Origin: an uncultured Myxococcales bacterium | Lineage (GTDB): Bacteria > Myxococcota_A > UBA9042 | Direction of reading: 5' to 3' | Length of the DNA: 64,000 nt | Assembly: GCA_903924465.1 (NCBI GenBank) | Contig: CAIYBN010000144.1 | Coordinates: 1-64,000 of the forward strand | In this document: one piece after another, positions 53,290-62,124 of the stretch | How the letters are laid out: each line of letters starts with the position of its first letter | Numbering within the stretch: the stretch's first letter is position 1 | Made by a program: the position numbers and the translations under genes | The notes under the pieces: model-generated | Databases searched by the model: none | What the model was told of the DNA's origin: nothing | Seen by the model: only the letters and a program-made list of their open reading frames with translations

Positions 53290-55584
53290 CTAATCCATCC
53301 GGCGCCATTCACCCGGCTGGCTTGGAACATCCCACAAGTCTTGCAGAATCTGCGACGGATTGGCCACTTCTTCCAGCGCCGTCGGCGCCACGTCGCCGCC
53401 GTGGTCATCTTCCCATTCACCGGCCAGCCGCGCCGCCTCCGCTTTCTTCGCCGCCTGGGCGCGATCCTTGGCGATCTCGCGTTTGGACTTGCCCCGGGCC
53501 AGCTCACGGGCGCGGGTATTGCTGTGAAACGTGAGCCAAATCAGGAAGTGAATCGGATGAAAATGGTCCAAGATTCCGTCCCACGGCTCACCCGCCACAC
53601 CGATGTGCTTGGCGACCTCCTGCGTGAGCCAGACAAACGGCAGCTGTCGGGCGATCTGGCGGGCAAATAGCGCGTGGCGCAACGATCCGTCGGCTTCCAA
53701 CAAATCCCGCAACTGCTTGGCCTTGTCGTCCCAATCCTGGGCATTCGCCAGCAACTTCAGCCAGTCCACCTGATCGGACCACTCTGAAACGTGCCGCGTG
53801 ATCGCGAGCCTCAGGCGGTCACGCAGCTCTGGATCGTCCGGTTCGCGGTAGAACGACTCGACTTCATCGGGGCGAATGCGTCGGCCGCGGCCCAAGAACG
53901 TCGGATCCGGCGCCAGCTTCTGGCGATCCACGGTCGGCAGCACTTGTCGCAGCAGGCTTTCCGAGTCGACCAGCAGATTGTCGTCGCCATCCGCTTCCAC
54001 GTCGTACCAGTAGCGGCCGTGCACGCCCAGCAGGTCGACGATATTGCGCCATTGGCTGTTGGCAAACACCTCCAGGTGCAGGACCGGCTCCCAATCATCC
54101 TCATCGCCCATCTCACCCACGCGGCCAATGACCGTACCGGCCGCCACGCGTCGCGCGTCCGGACCTTCCGCCGGCAGGAGCGCCACTTCGCCCCGGCGCA
54201 ACGCATCGATGCCTTCACCCACGACCGGCAGCAGGGGCTGTTGCCGTTTTGGCGCATCGTCCTCGTCATCCTGGTCCGCGCCCGCTTGACCGTTCGCCAC
54301 CTGCTTGGACAGCGTCAGCCACTGCGGCGCCGCGAATTCGTCCGTATGCTTCCCACCCTGCTTCTCAGCGTCTGTCGCATCGCGCTCGGGATCAAAGTGC
54401 AGGAGGTGCATGTACAGGGAATAGAACACAAAACGCCGGGCATCTTGGGGATCGCCAAACAGCACTTCGTGACGCAGCAGGACAAAATTCGCGCTGCCCA
54501 GCGGCCCCGGCGCGGCGTTGCGCGCAGCGACGACAACGCCATCGGTCATCGCCCGCACTTCTGTGCCGCGCGCGGCGAACAGGTGCACGCCGCCATGCCA
54601 CTGGCCACTCAGGCCGATCGGGTAGTAGCCGCCCTTGCCCGCGAGCTCGGTGTGCAAGAAATACACGCGAGCCGCGGCATCCACTTCGGCGTCGCCCTGC
54701 AGGCCGGCCAACTCCAGCGGCTTCCTGGTACGCGGATCCACCAGCGCCAAGGGGAAGTGGTTCGTCTCCTCGGTCAAGCCGTAAATCAGCCGGTGCCAAT
54801 CAAAGCCGGGGCCCGGGTCAAATTTCTCGGCCGTCAGGTGCAGGTGACCGTAGATGCCAATGTCCGGATCGTGCTTCTCGACAACCGACCAAATCGGCGA
54901 ATTGTCCTCCGCCAAAGGCGCCATCAGCTTCAATTTCGGCAACAGCGACGCCAATTTCTTCAGCAGCGCAATGAGCGCGCGGTACTGCGCATCGGTGTAG
55001 CCCCAGCTCTGCCACTGCACCGTGTTGATTTCGATCGTCTCGGACATCCGCCGCTCACCCCGGGCGCTGGCCGCGGGCGCCTGGCCTCCCGCGTGGTTGA
55101 CCTGCGGACAGTTGATGTCGATGCCGATCGAGACGTTATTGACGTTCTTGCGGAAATCCGGGCTCGCCGCGTGAATCGCCATCCGCGCGACGTCGGTGCC
55201 CTGATAGATCGTGCCATCCCAATCGATCATGAAATGCGTGGAAAATCCGCGCTGTTTGAGAATCTGGAAGCACTGCCGCGAGTCGCTGGTGATGTCGCTG
55301 TGCAGCACCACCATGTCCACCACTTCCTGGGCATCCGGCAGCGTTTGCACTTCGCGCCGCACTTCGCCCTCGACGTGGCGCACTTCCACGTACTTGCCGG
55401 GCCGGGTCGGCGGCTCACCGAGGCGGGAGAAATCCCAGTCCGGATCGTCCAGAAACGTGACGATGCATTGCCCTTCCAGCTCAATCCGCTGGCCGGCGAC
55501 GATGAGCGTGCCCTGCGCGCGCGGAATGGCGCATTCGGGCGTCAACACCACAGGCTGCAACACGGGATCGCGCAGCTGCGTCAT
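53290..55584 (-). CDS. Two-domain cell-wall hydrolase: Amidase_2 plus M23-like
   Basis: The 764-residue protein has an N-terminal amidase_2 domain with likely zinc ligands H95 (V-V-L-H-S-D), H247/H249 (G-H-L-H-L) and D256 in D-P-G-P-G-F-D-W. That would cut the bond between N-acetylmuramic acid and L-alanine. An M23-like domain follows (~325-520): W-H-G-G-V-H...G-T-E-V...D-G-V-V and L-H-L-E-V. The family's H-x3-D is H330-G-G-V-H334 here, so Asp is replaced by His. About 200 C-terminal residues are unassigned. There is no signal peptide. The start overlaps the VWA gene (ATGA). It may be an exported effector or growth enzyme; delivery is unknown. Confidence 0.82.
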   Translation of the reverse strand: MTQLRDPVLQPVVLTPECAIPRAQGTLIVAGQRIELEGQCIVTFLDDPDWDFSRLGEPPTRPGKYVEVRHVEGEVRREVQTLPDAQEVVDMVVLHSDITSDSRQCFQILKQRGFSTHFMIDWDGTIYQGTDVARMAIHAASPDFRKNVNNVSIGIDINCPQVNHAGGQAPAASARGERRMSETIEINTVQWQSWGYTDAQYRALIALLKKLASLLPKLKLMAPLAEDNSPIWSVVEKHDPDIGIYGHLHLTAEKFDPGPGFDWHRLIYGLTEETNHFPLALVDPRTRKPLELAGLQGDAEVDAAARVYFLHTELAGKGGYYPIGLSGQWHGGVHLFAARGTEVRAMTDGVVVAARNAAPGPLGSANFVLLRHEVLFGDPQDARRFVFYSLYMHLLHFDPERDATDAEKQGGKHTDEFAAPQWLTLSKQVANGQAGADQDDEDDAPKRQQPLLPVVGEGIDALRRGEVALLPAEGPDARRVAAGTVIGRVGEMGDEDDWEPVLHLEVFANSQWRNIVDLLGVHGRYWYDVEADGDDNLLVDSESLLRQVLPTVDRQKLAPDPTFLGRGRRIRPDEVESFYREPDDPELRDRLRLAITRHVSEWSDQVDWLKLLANAQDWDDKAKQLRDLLEADGSLRHALFARQIARQLPFVWLTQEVAKHIGVAGEPWDGILDHFHPIHFLIWLTFHSNTRARELARGKSKREIAKDRAQAAKKAEAARLAGEWEDDHGGDVAPTALEEVANPSQILQDLWDVPSQPGEWRRMD

Positions 55585-57311
55585 CGCCCACCCACCTTCT
55601 TGGCCCGCTCGCGCCAACACCGCAGCCACCTCAGGCCGATCAGTCCAACCAAGCCCAGCGCTGCCACGCCGCCGAGTGCCGCGAGGACCCAGCAGCCGAT
55701 CAGATAGCTCCGGTAGCCCAGCGCGTCCTGCAACTGGGCGATCCTGGCCCGCAGGCTGCGCGCCAACATTTCACGCCGCGTCACCTCTGGCGGCACCCTC
55801 ACCTGCCGCGGGGCCGAGCGGAATTTCAGCCTGGTGTCGCCCATTTCGCCATCCGGCCCGCGCACCTTGACCCGGGCCAGCGCGGGATCGACCTCGACGT
55901 CCAACGCCAAGCTGAGCGCCGTTGGCCGGTCAGCGCCGTCATCCGGCACCTGGGCAAAATCGAGCACGAGCTGTCCGGACAGTTCCGCCAGCGTCGCAAG
56001 CACTTCCTGCCCGACGGTGTCCTCGTTCGCCGCCAGTCGCCACGTTCCGCCCGAGCGCTCCGCCAACAGCCGCAGCCGGTCAAGTTCAAAGTCGCGACCC
56101 ATCGCGCCCAGACCCACGGCGAAGACCCGAATGCCCGCCGCGCGCAGGACGCCCAGCCAATGGGTCGCACGCGCCTTGAATTCGACTTGCGACGCGGCAA
56201 CGCGCTGGTCCAGGAAGGCCCCAATACACGTCTTCAGCTGTGACGGATCCGCGATACCCGCGCAGGTCTTGGGTGGATGCGCCTCGCACAATTCCAGTTC
56301 GCGAAAGTAGCCGTCGCGGCCATCGCTCACCAGCACGATCACCGGTTCTTCGCCGGGCCGGGCGTCCAGAAGCAGCGTGGTGATGGCCTCGTCAAAGGCG
56401 GAAGTGGCAAAATCCACCGGTTTTCCCGCCGCGACGTCGCGGTCGCGCGCTTCCTGCTGGCGGGCGACATTGCCGGCTTCAAATGGACCAAAGCCTTCCA
56501 AGTCCTCGGGCGGCGGCGCACAGTAGCGTTTGACGTCGTAGAACGGCGCGCCGAGCGCAAACAGCCGCGGAAAATGACCCTTGAAGGTCGCAGCCTTGAT
56601 CTGGGCACCGACGTGCTTGACGTCGTCCTGCAGGCCGCACAGCCAAGTCCCGGGCGTAGGCAGGGGATTGTCTTTGTCCACTGCTGCCCCGGCGCTCAGC
56701 GACGAGGCGACGCCCGCACGCGCTTCCGCCAACGCGGTCTGACACAACTCACCGCGCGTTTCGACGTCGTCCAGCTCCGCCGCATGGCCCTTGAGCGCGT
56801 GGGCCCGATACAAACGGTCGCCGTACCAGAGCGCGTTGACGCGATCACCGGCGGCAAACTGCTTCCAGCCAGCCGTCAAGGCTTCACGCAGCCGCACGCC
56901 GAGCGTACCCACGCGCAGCGATTCGTGTTGATAGCCCGAGACCACGACCATCGCCGCCAGCGGCACTCCCGCCTTGTCGCGCGTCTGCAGTTTCGCATCT
57001 CTTTGCGCCTCGTCCGCCTTGCCTTGGCGAAACAGCGCCAGCGGCGCCGCGGACGGCTTCTTGGCGTCCACCACCGCCAGCTTCCTCAGCACCTTGGGCA
57101 AAACCGGCCGGCCGGCCGCGTCCAGAATCGTCGCCAGCAAGCGGAGCTTGGGCCATTGGCTGGCGTCGATCGCGTCGATCCGCGCTTGCGGCAAGTCCAT
57201 CGCCGGAACCGCAGTTGGCGCCGGGGCAGGCGCGGGCGTCGTTGCTGCGGCGAGCGGTAGCGCCAGCAGCCAGAGTGAGATCCACCGGATGTGGCGCGCC
57301 AGGTGCTTCAT
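55581..57311 (-). CDS. Exported VWA-like protein with C-terminal membrane anchor
   Basis: The 576-residue protein has a signal peptide (ending L-A-A-A), a Pro/Ala stretch and a large domain with a von Willebrand A-like core (V-I-V-L-V-S-D-G-R-D-G and later V-F-A-V-G-L-G). The first MIDAS motif D-x-S-x-S is not seen where V-V-V-S-G-Y lies, so metal binding may be lost. A hydrophobic helix near the C-terminus (L-I-G-C-W-V-L-A-A-L-G-G-V) and a basic tail indicate anchoring in the membrane. ATGA overlaps link it to the genes on both sides, so the three probably form one complex or pathway. Confidence 0.75.
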   Translation of the reverse strand: MKHLARHIRWISLWLLALPLAAATTPAPAPAPTAVPAMDLPQARIDAIDASQWPKLRLLATILDAAGRPVLPKVLRKLAVVDAKKPSAAPLALFRQGKADEAQRDAKLQTRDKAGVPLAAMVVVSGYQHESLRVGTLGVRLREALTAGWKQFAAGDRVNALWYGDRLYRAHALKGHAAELDDVETRGELCQTALAEARAGVASSLSAGAAVDKDNPLPTPGTWLCGLQDDVKHVGAQIKAATFKGHFPRLFALGAPFYDVKRYCAPPPEDLEGFGPFEAGNVARQQEARDRDVAAGKPVDFATSAFDEAITTLLLDARPGEEPVIVLVSDGRDGYFRELELCEAHPPKTCAGIADPSQLKTCIGAFLDQRVAASQVEFKARATHWLGVLRAAGIRVFAVGLGAMGRDFELDRLRLLAERSGGTWRLAANEDTVGQEVLATLAELSGQLVLDFAQVPDDGADRPTALSLALDVEVDPALARVKVRGPDGEMGDTRLKFRSAPRQVRVPPEVTRREMLARSLRARIAQLQDALGYRSYLIGCWVLAALGGVAALGLVGLIGLRWLRCWRERAKKVGGR

Positions 57312-57700
57312 GCGCTGAACCGGAAGCGCCGGATTGCGTAGTGACCCGCTTCGTGCTGGTCGAGCATCCGACCGCGCCCATCGCGCAGCGACAGGTGGAC
57401 GAAGTAGGTCCCCGCAACCAGGTCGGCATAGGGATACGGCGTGACGAGTTCCAGATGCTGGCCAGCGGTCACCGCGTGCGTGCGGTGATACGCCGGGATC
57501 CGCGGGCCGCCCAGCCGCTGGTGGTGAACCGCCAACGTCAGCACCGCGCCGTGCGGCACATGGGTGGCCAGCTGGACCGCGAGGCGCGCGCCGGGTGCGA
57601 TCGCTTCGCCGACCACTTGCCAACCCGACACGTCACGCCAGGGCAAAAGCGCGGCGAGCGTGGAAAGGGTGATGCTTTGCAGAAAGCCTCGCCGACGCAT
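57308..57700 (-). CDS. Small protein with Tat-type signal peptide
   Basis: The 130-residue protein starts with M-R-R-R-G-F-L-Q-S, a twin-arginine export motif, followed by a hydrophobic stretch. The remaining ~100 residues look beta-rich with several His (A-V-H-H-Q-R, Y-H-R-T-H), which might bind metal. The family is unrecognised. It heads the three-gene unit with the VWA-like and amidase genes, overlapping the former by ATGA. Tat export would imply it folds, perhaps with a cofactor, before crossing the membrane. Confidence 0.7.
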   Translation of the reverse strand: MRRRGFLQSITLSTLAALLPWRDVSGWQVVGEAIAPGARLAVQLATHVPHGAVLTLAVHHQRLGGPRIPAYHRTHAVTAGQHLELVTPYPYADLVAGTYFVHLSLRDGRGRMLDQHEAGHYAIRRFRFSA

Positions 57701-57815
57701 GGCGCCAAATGTAGCGCGTGTGGCCGGGACTGTCACGATGGGCTGGTGCACCGATCCGACCAATCGCCCCGCGCGCTTACTTTGTCGGACGCGGTCCGGC
57801 TTCCTGATGGCCGCC

Positions 57816-58394
57816 TCAGTCAAACGTCCAACCGACGCCCGCGAAGCTCATCACGCCGACGTAGCTGAAGTTGTACATCACGCGGGCACCCAAATGGACA
57901 AGCATGTGCGGTCGCTCTGACGTGCTCACTTGATACCGGATGCCCGCTTCGCCGGTGAAGCACAGCGTTTCCGCCATACGCGTATCGGCCCAAATGGCCA
58001 ACACGCCCAGTTCACCGTACCCGCGCCAGCGATCCCACGCGTTCCCGGAAGTTTCCAGGCCGGTCATGCCGCCGCCGCTCAGCCAGGGGTGGACCGGAAA
58101 GCCCGCGTTGGGCAGGCTGGCGCCGACCTCGGCTTCCACGGCCAAATAGAAATTTCGCAGGTGCCTGCGCGCAACACCGCGCACTACAAAGACTTCCGTG
58201 CGAGCGACGTTGGCTTCGCAGGTCTTGGCGGGCGCATCGCTGCAAAAGACCGGTCCGCGGGTGTCGATGTCCATCGGCGATAAGCCGTAGCCGATCGACA
58301 GCTCGCGTTCCGCCACGTCATTGCGGTCGTAGTCGCGGGCCAGCGCCACTTGGCTGACGAGCAACAGGGCAAAGAGGAGGAGCAAACGCTGCAT
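57816..58394 (-). CDS. Small outer-membrane beta-barrel protein
   Basis: The 192-residue protein has a signal peptide (residues 1-20, ending A-L-A-R) and strand-like segments ending in an aromatic-rich V-G-W-T-F-D, typical of small barrels. Two cysteine residues (F-C-S-D and T-C-E) may pair. I recognise no precise family. It lies between ammonium-transporter and Tat/VWA genes on the same strand, 115 bases before the latter, with a 20-bp palindrome upstream. Confidence 0.65.
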   Translation of the reverse strand: MQRLLLLFALLLVSQVALARDYDRNDVAERELSIGYGLSPMDIDTRGPVFCSDAPAKTCEANVARTEVFVVRGVARRHLRNFYLAVEAEVGASLPNAGFPVHPWLSGGGMTGLETSGNAWDRWRGYGELGVLAIWADTRMAETLCFTGEAGIRYQVSTSERPHMLVHLGARVMYNFSYVGVMSFAGVGWTFD

Positions 58395-58483
58395 GGCGGG
58401 TGGTGTAGCGCAGGCCGGAAAACCGCACAAGCCGGTTCAATCGATCAGCAGAAATACTCACCCGGCGTTGATGCTGCGGTGAG

Positions 58484-58498
58484 ACGGCCTGTAAGGCC
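58484..58498 (-). terminator. Short hairpin between amt and the barrel gene
   Basis: CGGCCT (58484-58489) pairs with AGGCCG (58493-58498) around a three-base loop, 62 bases past the amt stop. It could end the amt transcript, but there is no U-run, so the assignment is weak. Confidence 0.3.
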
Positions 58499-58532
58499 GC
58501 GAACTCGCAGCCCAGCCAGCAGCAGAGGCGCG

Positions 58533-58552
58533 AGCAGAAACATGTTTCTGCT
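58533..58552. promoter_or_regulatory. Perfect 20-bp palindrome downstream of amt
   Basis: AGCAGAAACATGTTTCTGCT reads the same on both strands, with no spacer. It starts 7 bases past the end of the amt gene and about 140 bases upstream of the barrel gene start. It may be an operator for the barrel gene or form a transcript hairpin. Confidence 0.5.
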
Positions 58553-58559
58553 GACCTCC

Positions 58560-59927
58560 TCAATCGATCATCGCCACGGGGCCGACATCGAGAATTGACC
58601 CGCCGTGCTGGCTGAGATCCAGACCCACTTCTTCCTGCTCCGGCGTGACGCGCAAAGGCGAGAAGACATTCACCGCCTTGAAGATCAGCCAACTCCCCGC
58701 CATGACACCGATCGCCACGCCAACGAGCGCCACGATGTGGTGAAAAAACAGCGTCGGGTTGCCGTGCAGCAGACCGTTCTCGCCGCCCGCGTTGACGGTC
58801 TTGTCCGCCATCACGCCGGTCAGGATCATCCCGACGATGCCGCCGACACCGTGGCAGGGAAAGACGTCGAGGGTGTCGTCGATCTCCGTGCCGCTCTTCC
58901 AGCGCACCGCGAGATTGGAGACGACGGCCGCGAAAGCGCCGATGAAGATGCTGGAGCCGGTGCTGACGTAGCCAGCCGCCGGCGTGATCGCGACCAAACC
59001 GACGACCGCGCCGATGCATGCGCCCATCACGGTCGCCTTGCCGCCGCGCAGCCCGTCGAAGAGCAGCCACGCGATCATGGCCGCCGCGGATGCCGTGTTG
59101 GTGGTCAGAAACGCGTGCACAGCGACGGTATTGGCGCCCAGCGCGGAGCCGGCATTGAAGCCGAACCAGCCGAACCACAGCATGCCGGTACCGAGCAACA
59201 CGAACGGCAGGTGCGCCGGGCGATGCTGTTTGCCGCGGCGGTGGTCATGCCGTGGTCCCATCACAAGGGCGCCCACGAGCGCGGCCAGGCCCGCCGACAT
59301 GTGCACCACCGTCCCGCCGGCGAAATCCAACACGCCGTACTTGTGCAGCAAGCCGTCCGGATGCCAGGTCATGTGCGCCAACGGGCAGTAAATCAGCAAG
59401 GTGAACAGCGAAATGAACCAGATGTAGGTCGAAAATCGCACGCGTTCGGCAAAGCTGCCGGTAATGAGCGCGGGTGTGATGATCGCGAATTTCATCTGGA
59501 AAATGGCAAACAGCGCCAGCGGAAAGGTCGGCGACAGGGTCGGATGCGGATCGCCGTCCACGCCGTGCATCATCAGGAACGTCAGCGGATTGCCGATGAC
59601 ACCGCCGATGGAATCGCCAAACGCCAGCGAAAATCCGACCACCACCCAGAGGATGCTCACGACGCCCATGGCGATAAAGCTCTGCAACATCGTGGACAAG
59701 ACGTTCTTGCCGCGCACCATGCCGCCATAGAAGAACGACAGGCCCGGCGTCATCAACAGCACCAGGGCGCTGGCGGTCAACATCCACGCAATGTCGCCGG
59801 AATCGAGCTTCGCCGCGCCGCTGCTTGGTCCCGCGGGCGGGGTCAACGCCGCCCAGATTGCCAGCGCGGAAAAGCCGATCATCGTGAGAAGTGGTTTGGT
59901 CTTGTTGGCTTGCGAATCAGTCGTCAT
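58560..59927 (-). CDS. amtB: Ammonium transporter (Amt family)
   Basis: The 455-residue integral membrane protein is a complete Amt channel with about eleven or twelve helices. Conserved residues are visible: the Phe gate in S-F-A-E-R-V, the Trp of H-M-T-W-H, the Asp and His of L-D-F-A-G-G-T-V-V-H and the second pore His in P-C-H-G-V-G-G-I. The C-terminal tail is about 45 residues, and no PII (glnB/K) gene adjoins, although amt and glnK are often paired. The start follows a weak site. An operator-like inverted repeat and AT-rich stretch lie just upstream. It imports ammonium for growth under nitrogen limitation. Confidence 0.95.
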   Translation of the reverse strand: MTTDSQANKTKPLLTMIGFSALAIWAALTPPAGPSSGAAKLDSGDIAWMLTASALVLLMTPGLSFFYGGMVRGKNVLSTMLQSFIAMGVVSILWVVVGFSLAFGDSIGGVIGNPLTFLMMHGVDGDPHPTLSPTFPLALFAIFQMKFAIITPALITGSFAERVRFSTYIWFISLFTLLIYCPLAHMTWHPDGLLHKYGVLDFAGGTVVHMSAGLAALVGALVMGPRHDHRRGKQHRPAHLPFVLLGTGMLWFGWFGFNAGSALGANTVAVHAFLTTNTASAAAMIAWLLFDGLRGGKATVMGACIGAVVGLVAITPAAGYVSTGSSIFIGAFAAVVSNLAVRWKSGTEIDDTLDVFPCHGVGGIVGMILTGVMADKTVNAGGENGLLHGNPTLFFHHIVALVGVAIGVMAGSWLIFKAVNVFSPLRVTPEQEEVGLDLSQHGGSILDVGPVAMID

Positions 59928-59965
59928 GATACCGGCACGCGTGAGTTGTTTCCAAAATATATCTA

Positions 59966-59980
59966 TGACGCGACGCGTCA
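59966..59980 (-). promoter_or_regulatory. Operator-like inverted repeat upstream of amtB
   Basis: TGACGCG-A-CGCGTCA is a perfect 7+1+7 inverted repeat ending about 39 bases before the amtB start codon. It adjoins an AT-rich stretch (59950-59965) that could hold the -10 box on the minus strand. A second small hairpin (GTCCG/CGGAC, 59983-59997) lies beside it. A repressor or activator site is likely; the regulator is unknown. Confidence 0.5.
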
Positions 59981-60220
59981 CAGTCCGTGTACCGGACGGC
60001 GCGGTCGCACGCAAGGGTGAACTTGCGTTCGTTGCAGGAAAGTTGACGATCGGTGCGGAGGCAGATGGACGGCATGGCGACAACAAGACCACACACGCGC
60101 GTTCTGCGGGACGGACCGGCCGTGATGGCGACTTTTGGCGATCGCGGGCTGCCTGGGCCGGACTCATGGGGGGGAGGGTCGGGTACCGACCCAGGCAGTC
60201 GCGATAGCTCTACCCAGCCA

Positions 60221-61450
60221 ATGCGGTGCAGGGAGGAACACCGTGGCGGGCACATCGTCATAACGCACGGCCTTCGCGGGCTATTCCGCGCTGCGCCAAC
60301 CACAGTCATTCTTTTTTGCATCGCGTGTTCAACCCAGCCTCTCGACAACGCTTTTTTCGATGCCGAGGCAGCCGACGCTCCAGACATCCCGGACACCTTC
60401 GCTTGGACCGACGACGGCTGGCTGGCGCAGCTGGCTGTTGCCGCCACGCAGACCGGCGGCAATGGCTGGTCGCAGTCTGTGCCGTTTGCGGTGCCGGAAG
60501 GAACGACGTCGCTGCAGATCCAGCTCACGGCGCAGACGGGCCACCTGTTGCAACTGGCCGAGTTGACGTCAGGCGAGAATCCGATCGTGCCAGGAGATTG
60601 GCTGAAGGCGTCCGACCAGCCCTGGCTCTATCTCGATGGCCAGGAGCGCGTCCGCGCGTCCGCGTGGCAAGCAGCCTTTCTGGTGCCGAACGCACCGCAA
60701 ATTCCCGTGACGCCCGGGCTCTGGCAACTCCGCACGTTTGCGTTTGACTACGATCCGCAATCCGAGGCCCGTGCGCCTACCGCGACGACGTTGGATGTGC
60801 AGATCACCTTGATGCGCAAGCCCAATCCACATGCAGGCAGCATCGACCTGAACCTGTGCCTGACCGGCGCGCGCGGGATCACGGCAGCGACGGCGCCCAC
60901 GCACCCGCGGGTTCAGGATGCCCTGGGGACGGTGACCCAAGCCTGGGCCCAGGTGGGCGTCACCATCGGCGAAGTGCGCTATTTTGACGTCCCGGCGACG
61001 GCGCTGAGCGTGACGCACGACGACGGTCAGGACCTCCAGCTTGCGACGCTGCTACGGCTGGCGGCGGGTCAGCCCGCGGGAATTCCGATTTTTCTGGTCG
61101 AATCGGTGGATCTGGAGACCAGCAGCGGTCTGGTCCCGGCAGCGGGCTTTACGGCCGGGCTGCCGGCGCCCGTGGCCATCGGAGGGCCGCGGACCGGCAT
61201 TGTCGTGGCGCTGAAATACGACCAGCCCGACATGCTCGGCGTGGTGATGGCACATGAACTCGGCCATTTTCTTGGTCTTTTTCACGTCGTCGAGGCGCAC
61301 GCGCAAGGTGAAGTCGCCATCGAAGACCGCTTACCCGATACCGCGCCGACACCGGACAACTTGATGTACTATGCGCCGGATCCCGCCAACCTGAAGCTGA
61401 CGCCGCAGCAAGGCGCGGTGGTGCTGGGCGGGCCGTGGGTGCGTCCGTAG
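60221..61450 (+). CDS. Metzincin-type zinc metalloprotease lipoprotein
   Basis: The 409-residue protein has a signal peptide with a lipobox-like C-I-A-C at residue 36 and a short Asp-rich segment. A beta-rich region follows, then a C-terminal catalytic part with H345-E-L-G-H349-F-L-G-L-F-H355 and a Met-turn (N-L-M382-Y-Y), the full metzincin signature; pappalysin-like (M43) enzymes are the nearest fit. It should cut proteins at the cell surface. The ATG at 60221 is the only in-frame start that keeps the signal peptide short, though no clear ribosome-binding site precedes it. The next gene starts 10 bases downstream. Confidence 0.82.
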   Translation: MRCREEHRGGHIVITHGLRGLFRAAPTTVILFCIACSTQPLDNAFFDAEAADAPDIPDTFAWTDDGWLAQLAVAATQTGGNGWSQSVPFAVPEGTTSLQIQLTAQTGHLLQLAELTSGENPIVPGDWLKASDQPWLYLDGQERVRASAWQAAFLVPNAPQIPVTPGLWQLRTFAFDYDPQSEARAPTATTLDVQITLMRKPNPHAGSIDLNLCLTGARGITAATAPTHPRVQDALGTVTQAWAQVGVTIGEVRYFDVPATALSVTHDDGQDLQLATLLRLAAGQPAGIPIFLVESVDLETSSGLVPAAGFTAGLPAPVAIGGPRTGIVVALKYDQPDMLGVVMAHELGHFLGLFHVVEAHAQGEVAIEDRLPDTAPTPDNLMYYAPDPANLKLTPQQGAVVLGGPWVRP

Positions 61451-61460
61451 GGAGGTTGCT

Positions 61461-62006
61461 GTGCGTTTCTGGATGCTCGCCTGCCTGTTCCTGACCCTGC
61501 CCGCTGCGGCCGCCGAAGTGCCCGAGCCGTTGCGCAATTGGCTGCAAGCGCTCGATTCCGCGCCGACGGCCGCTCAGCTTCAACGCGCGGGTGGTCTGCA
61601 AACGGCACAGTCGTTGGAGCGCGTGGCGCGGGACCGCAAGGAAGTAAGTTTTGTGCGCCATCGGGCGATTGGCCTGCTCAGCCTGCTGGAGGATGCTACG
61701 AGCGAAGGTCGCCTCCACACGCTGTTGCGGATCCCGGACGATAGCCTGCGCGCGACCGCGGCGCTGGCCTGGCTGGCAGGTCCAGCGCGGCGGCATCCGG
61801 CGGAAGTCGAGCCGACCGTAGCGGCGCTGCTGGCGGACCGCGCGCCAGGGGTGCGATCGGCTACGGCCCGCGGCTTGGGCTATTGGCCGGATCACGCCCG
61901 CGCGCGCGTGCTCGCCGTGCAACAGCGTGCGCGCGAGCCAAATGCGGACGTCCGTGCTGCGCTGGATGCGGCCATCCGCAAGTTGGACGCGTCGGCCCAT
62001 CAGTAA
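61461..62006 (+). CDS. Exported HEAT-repeat protein
   Basis: The 181-residue protein has a signal peptide (residues 1-18, ending A-A-A-A) and helical HEAT/PBS-type repeats of about 30 residues with Ala/Leu/Arg-rich pairs. Such domains bind other proteins. The GTG start has GGGAGG five bases before it. It is probably co-transcribed with the metalloprotease gene (10-base gap) and could regulate or tether it; that is inference. Confidence 0.75.
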   Translation: MRFWMLACLFLTLPAAAAEVPEPLRNWLQALDSAPTAAQLQRAGGLQTAQSLERVARDRKEVSFVRHRAIGLLSLLEDATSEGRLHTLLRIPDDSLRATAALAWLAGPARRHPAEVEPTVAALLADRAPGVRSATARGLGYWPDHARARVLAVQQRAREPNADVRAALDAAIRKLDASAHQ

Positions 62007-62124
62007 GCGAGGAAGACCGATCGTCATCCACGTCCAGTGCGCCGCCGTCGGGCGAAACTGGGCGGCGTTCTAGCCACCACGCGACCAACCTGCTACAACG
62101 CCAACGACTACGCGTGAGGCAGCC

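Noticed and set aside
53791..55707. A 638-codon plus-strand frame
   Set aside because: It is antisense to the amidase/M23 gene, which has intact zinc motifs.
58605..60020. A 471-codon plus-strand frame
   Set aside because: It is antisense to amtB; its Arg/His/Gln-rich product looks like no protein family.
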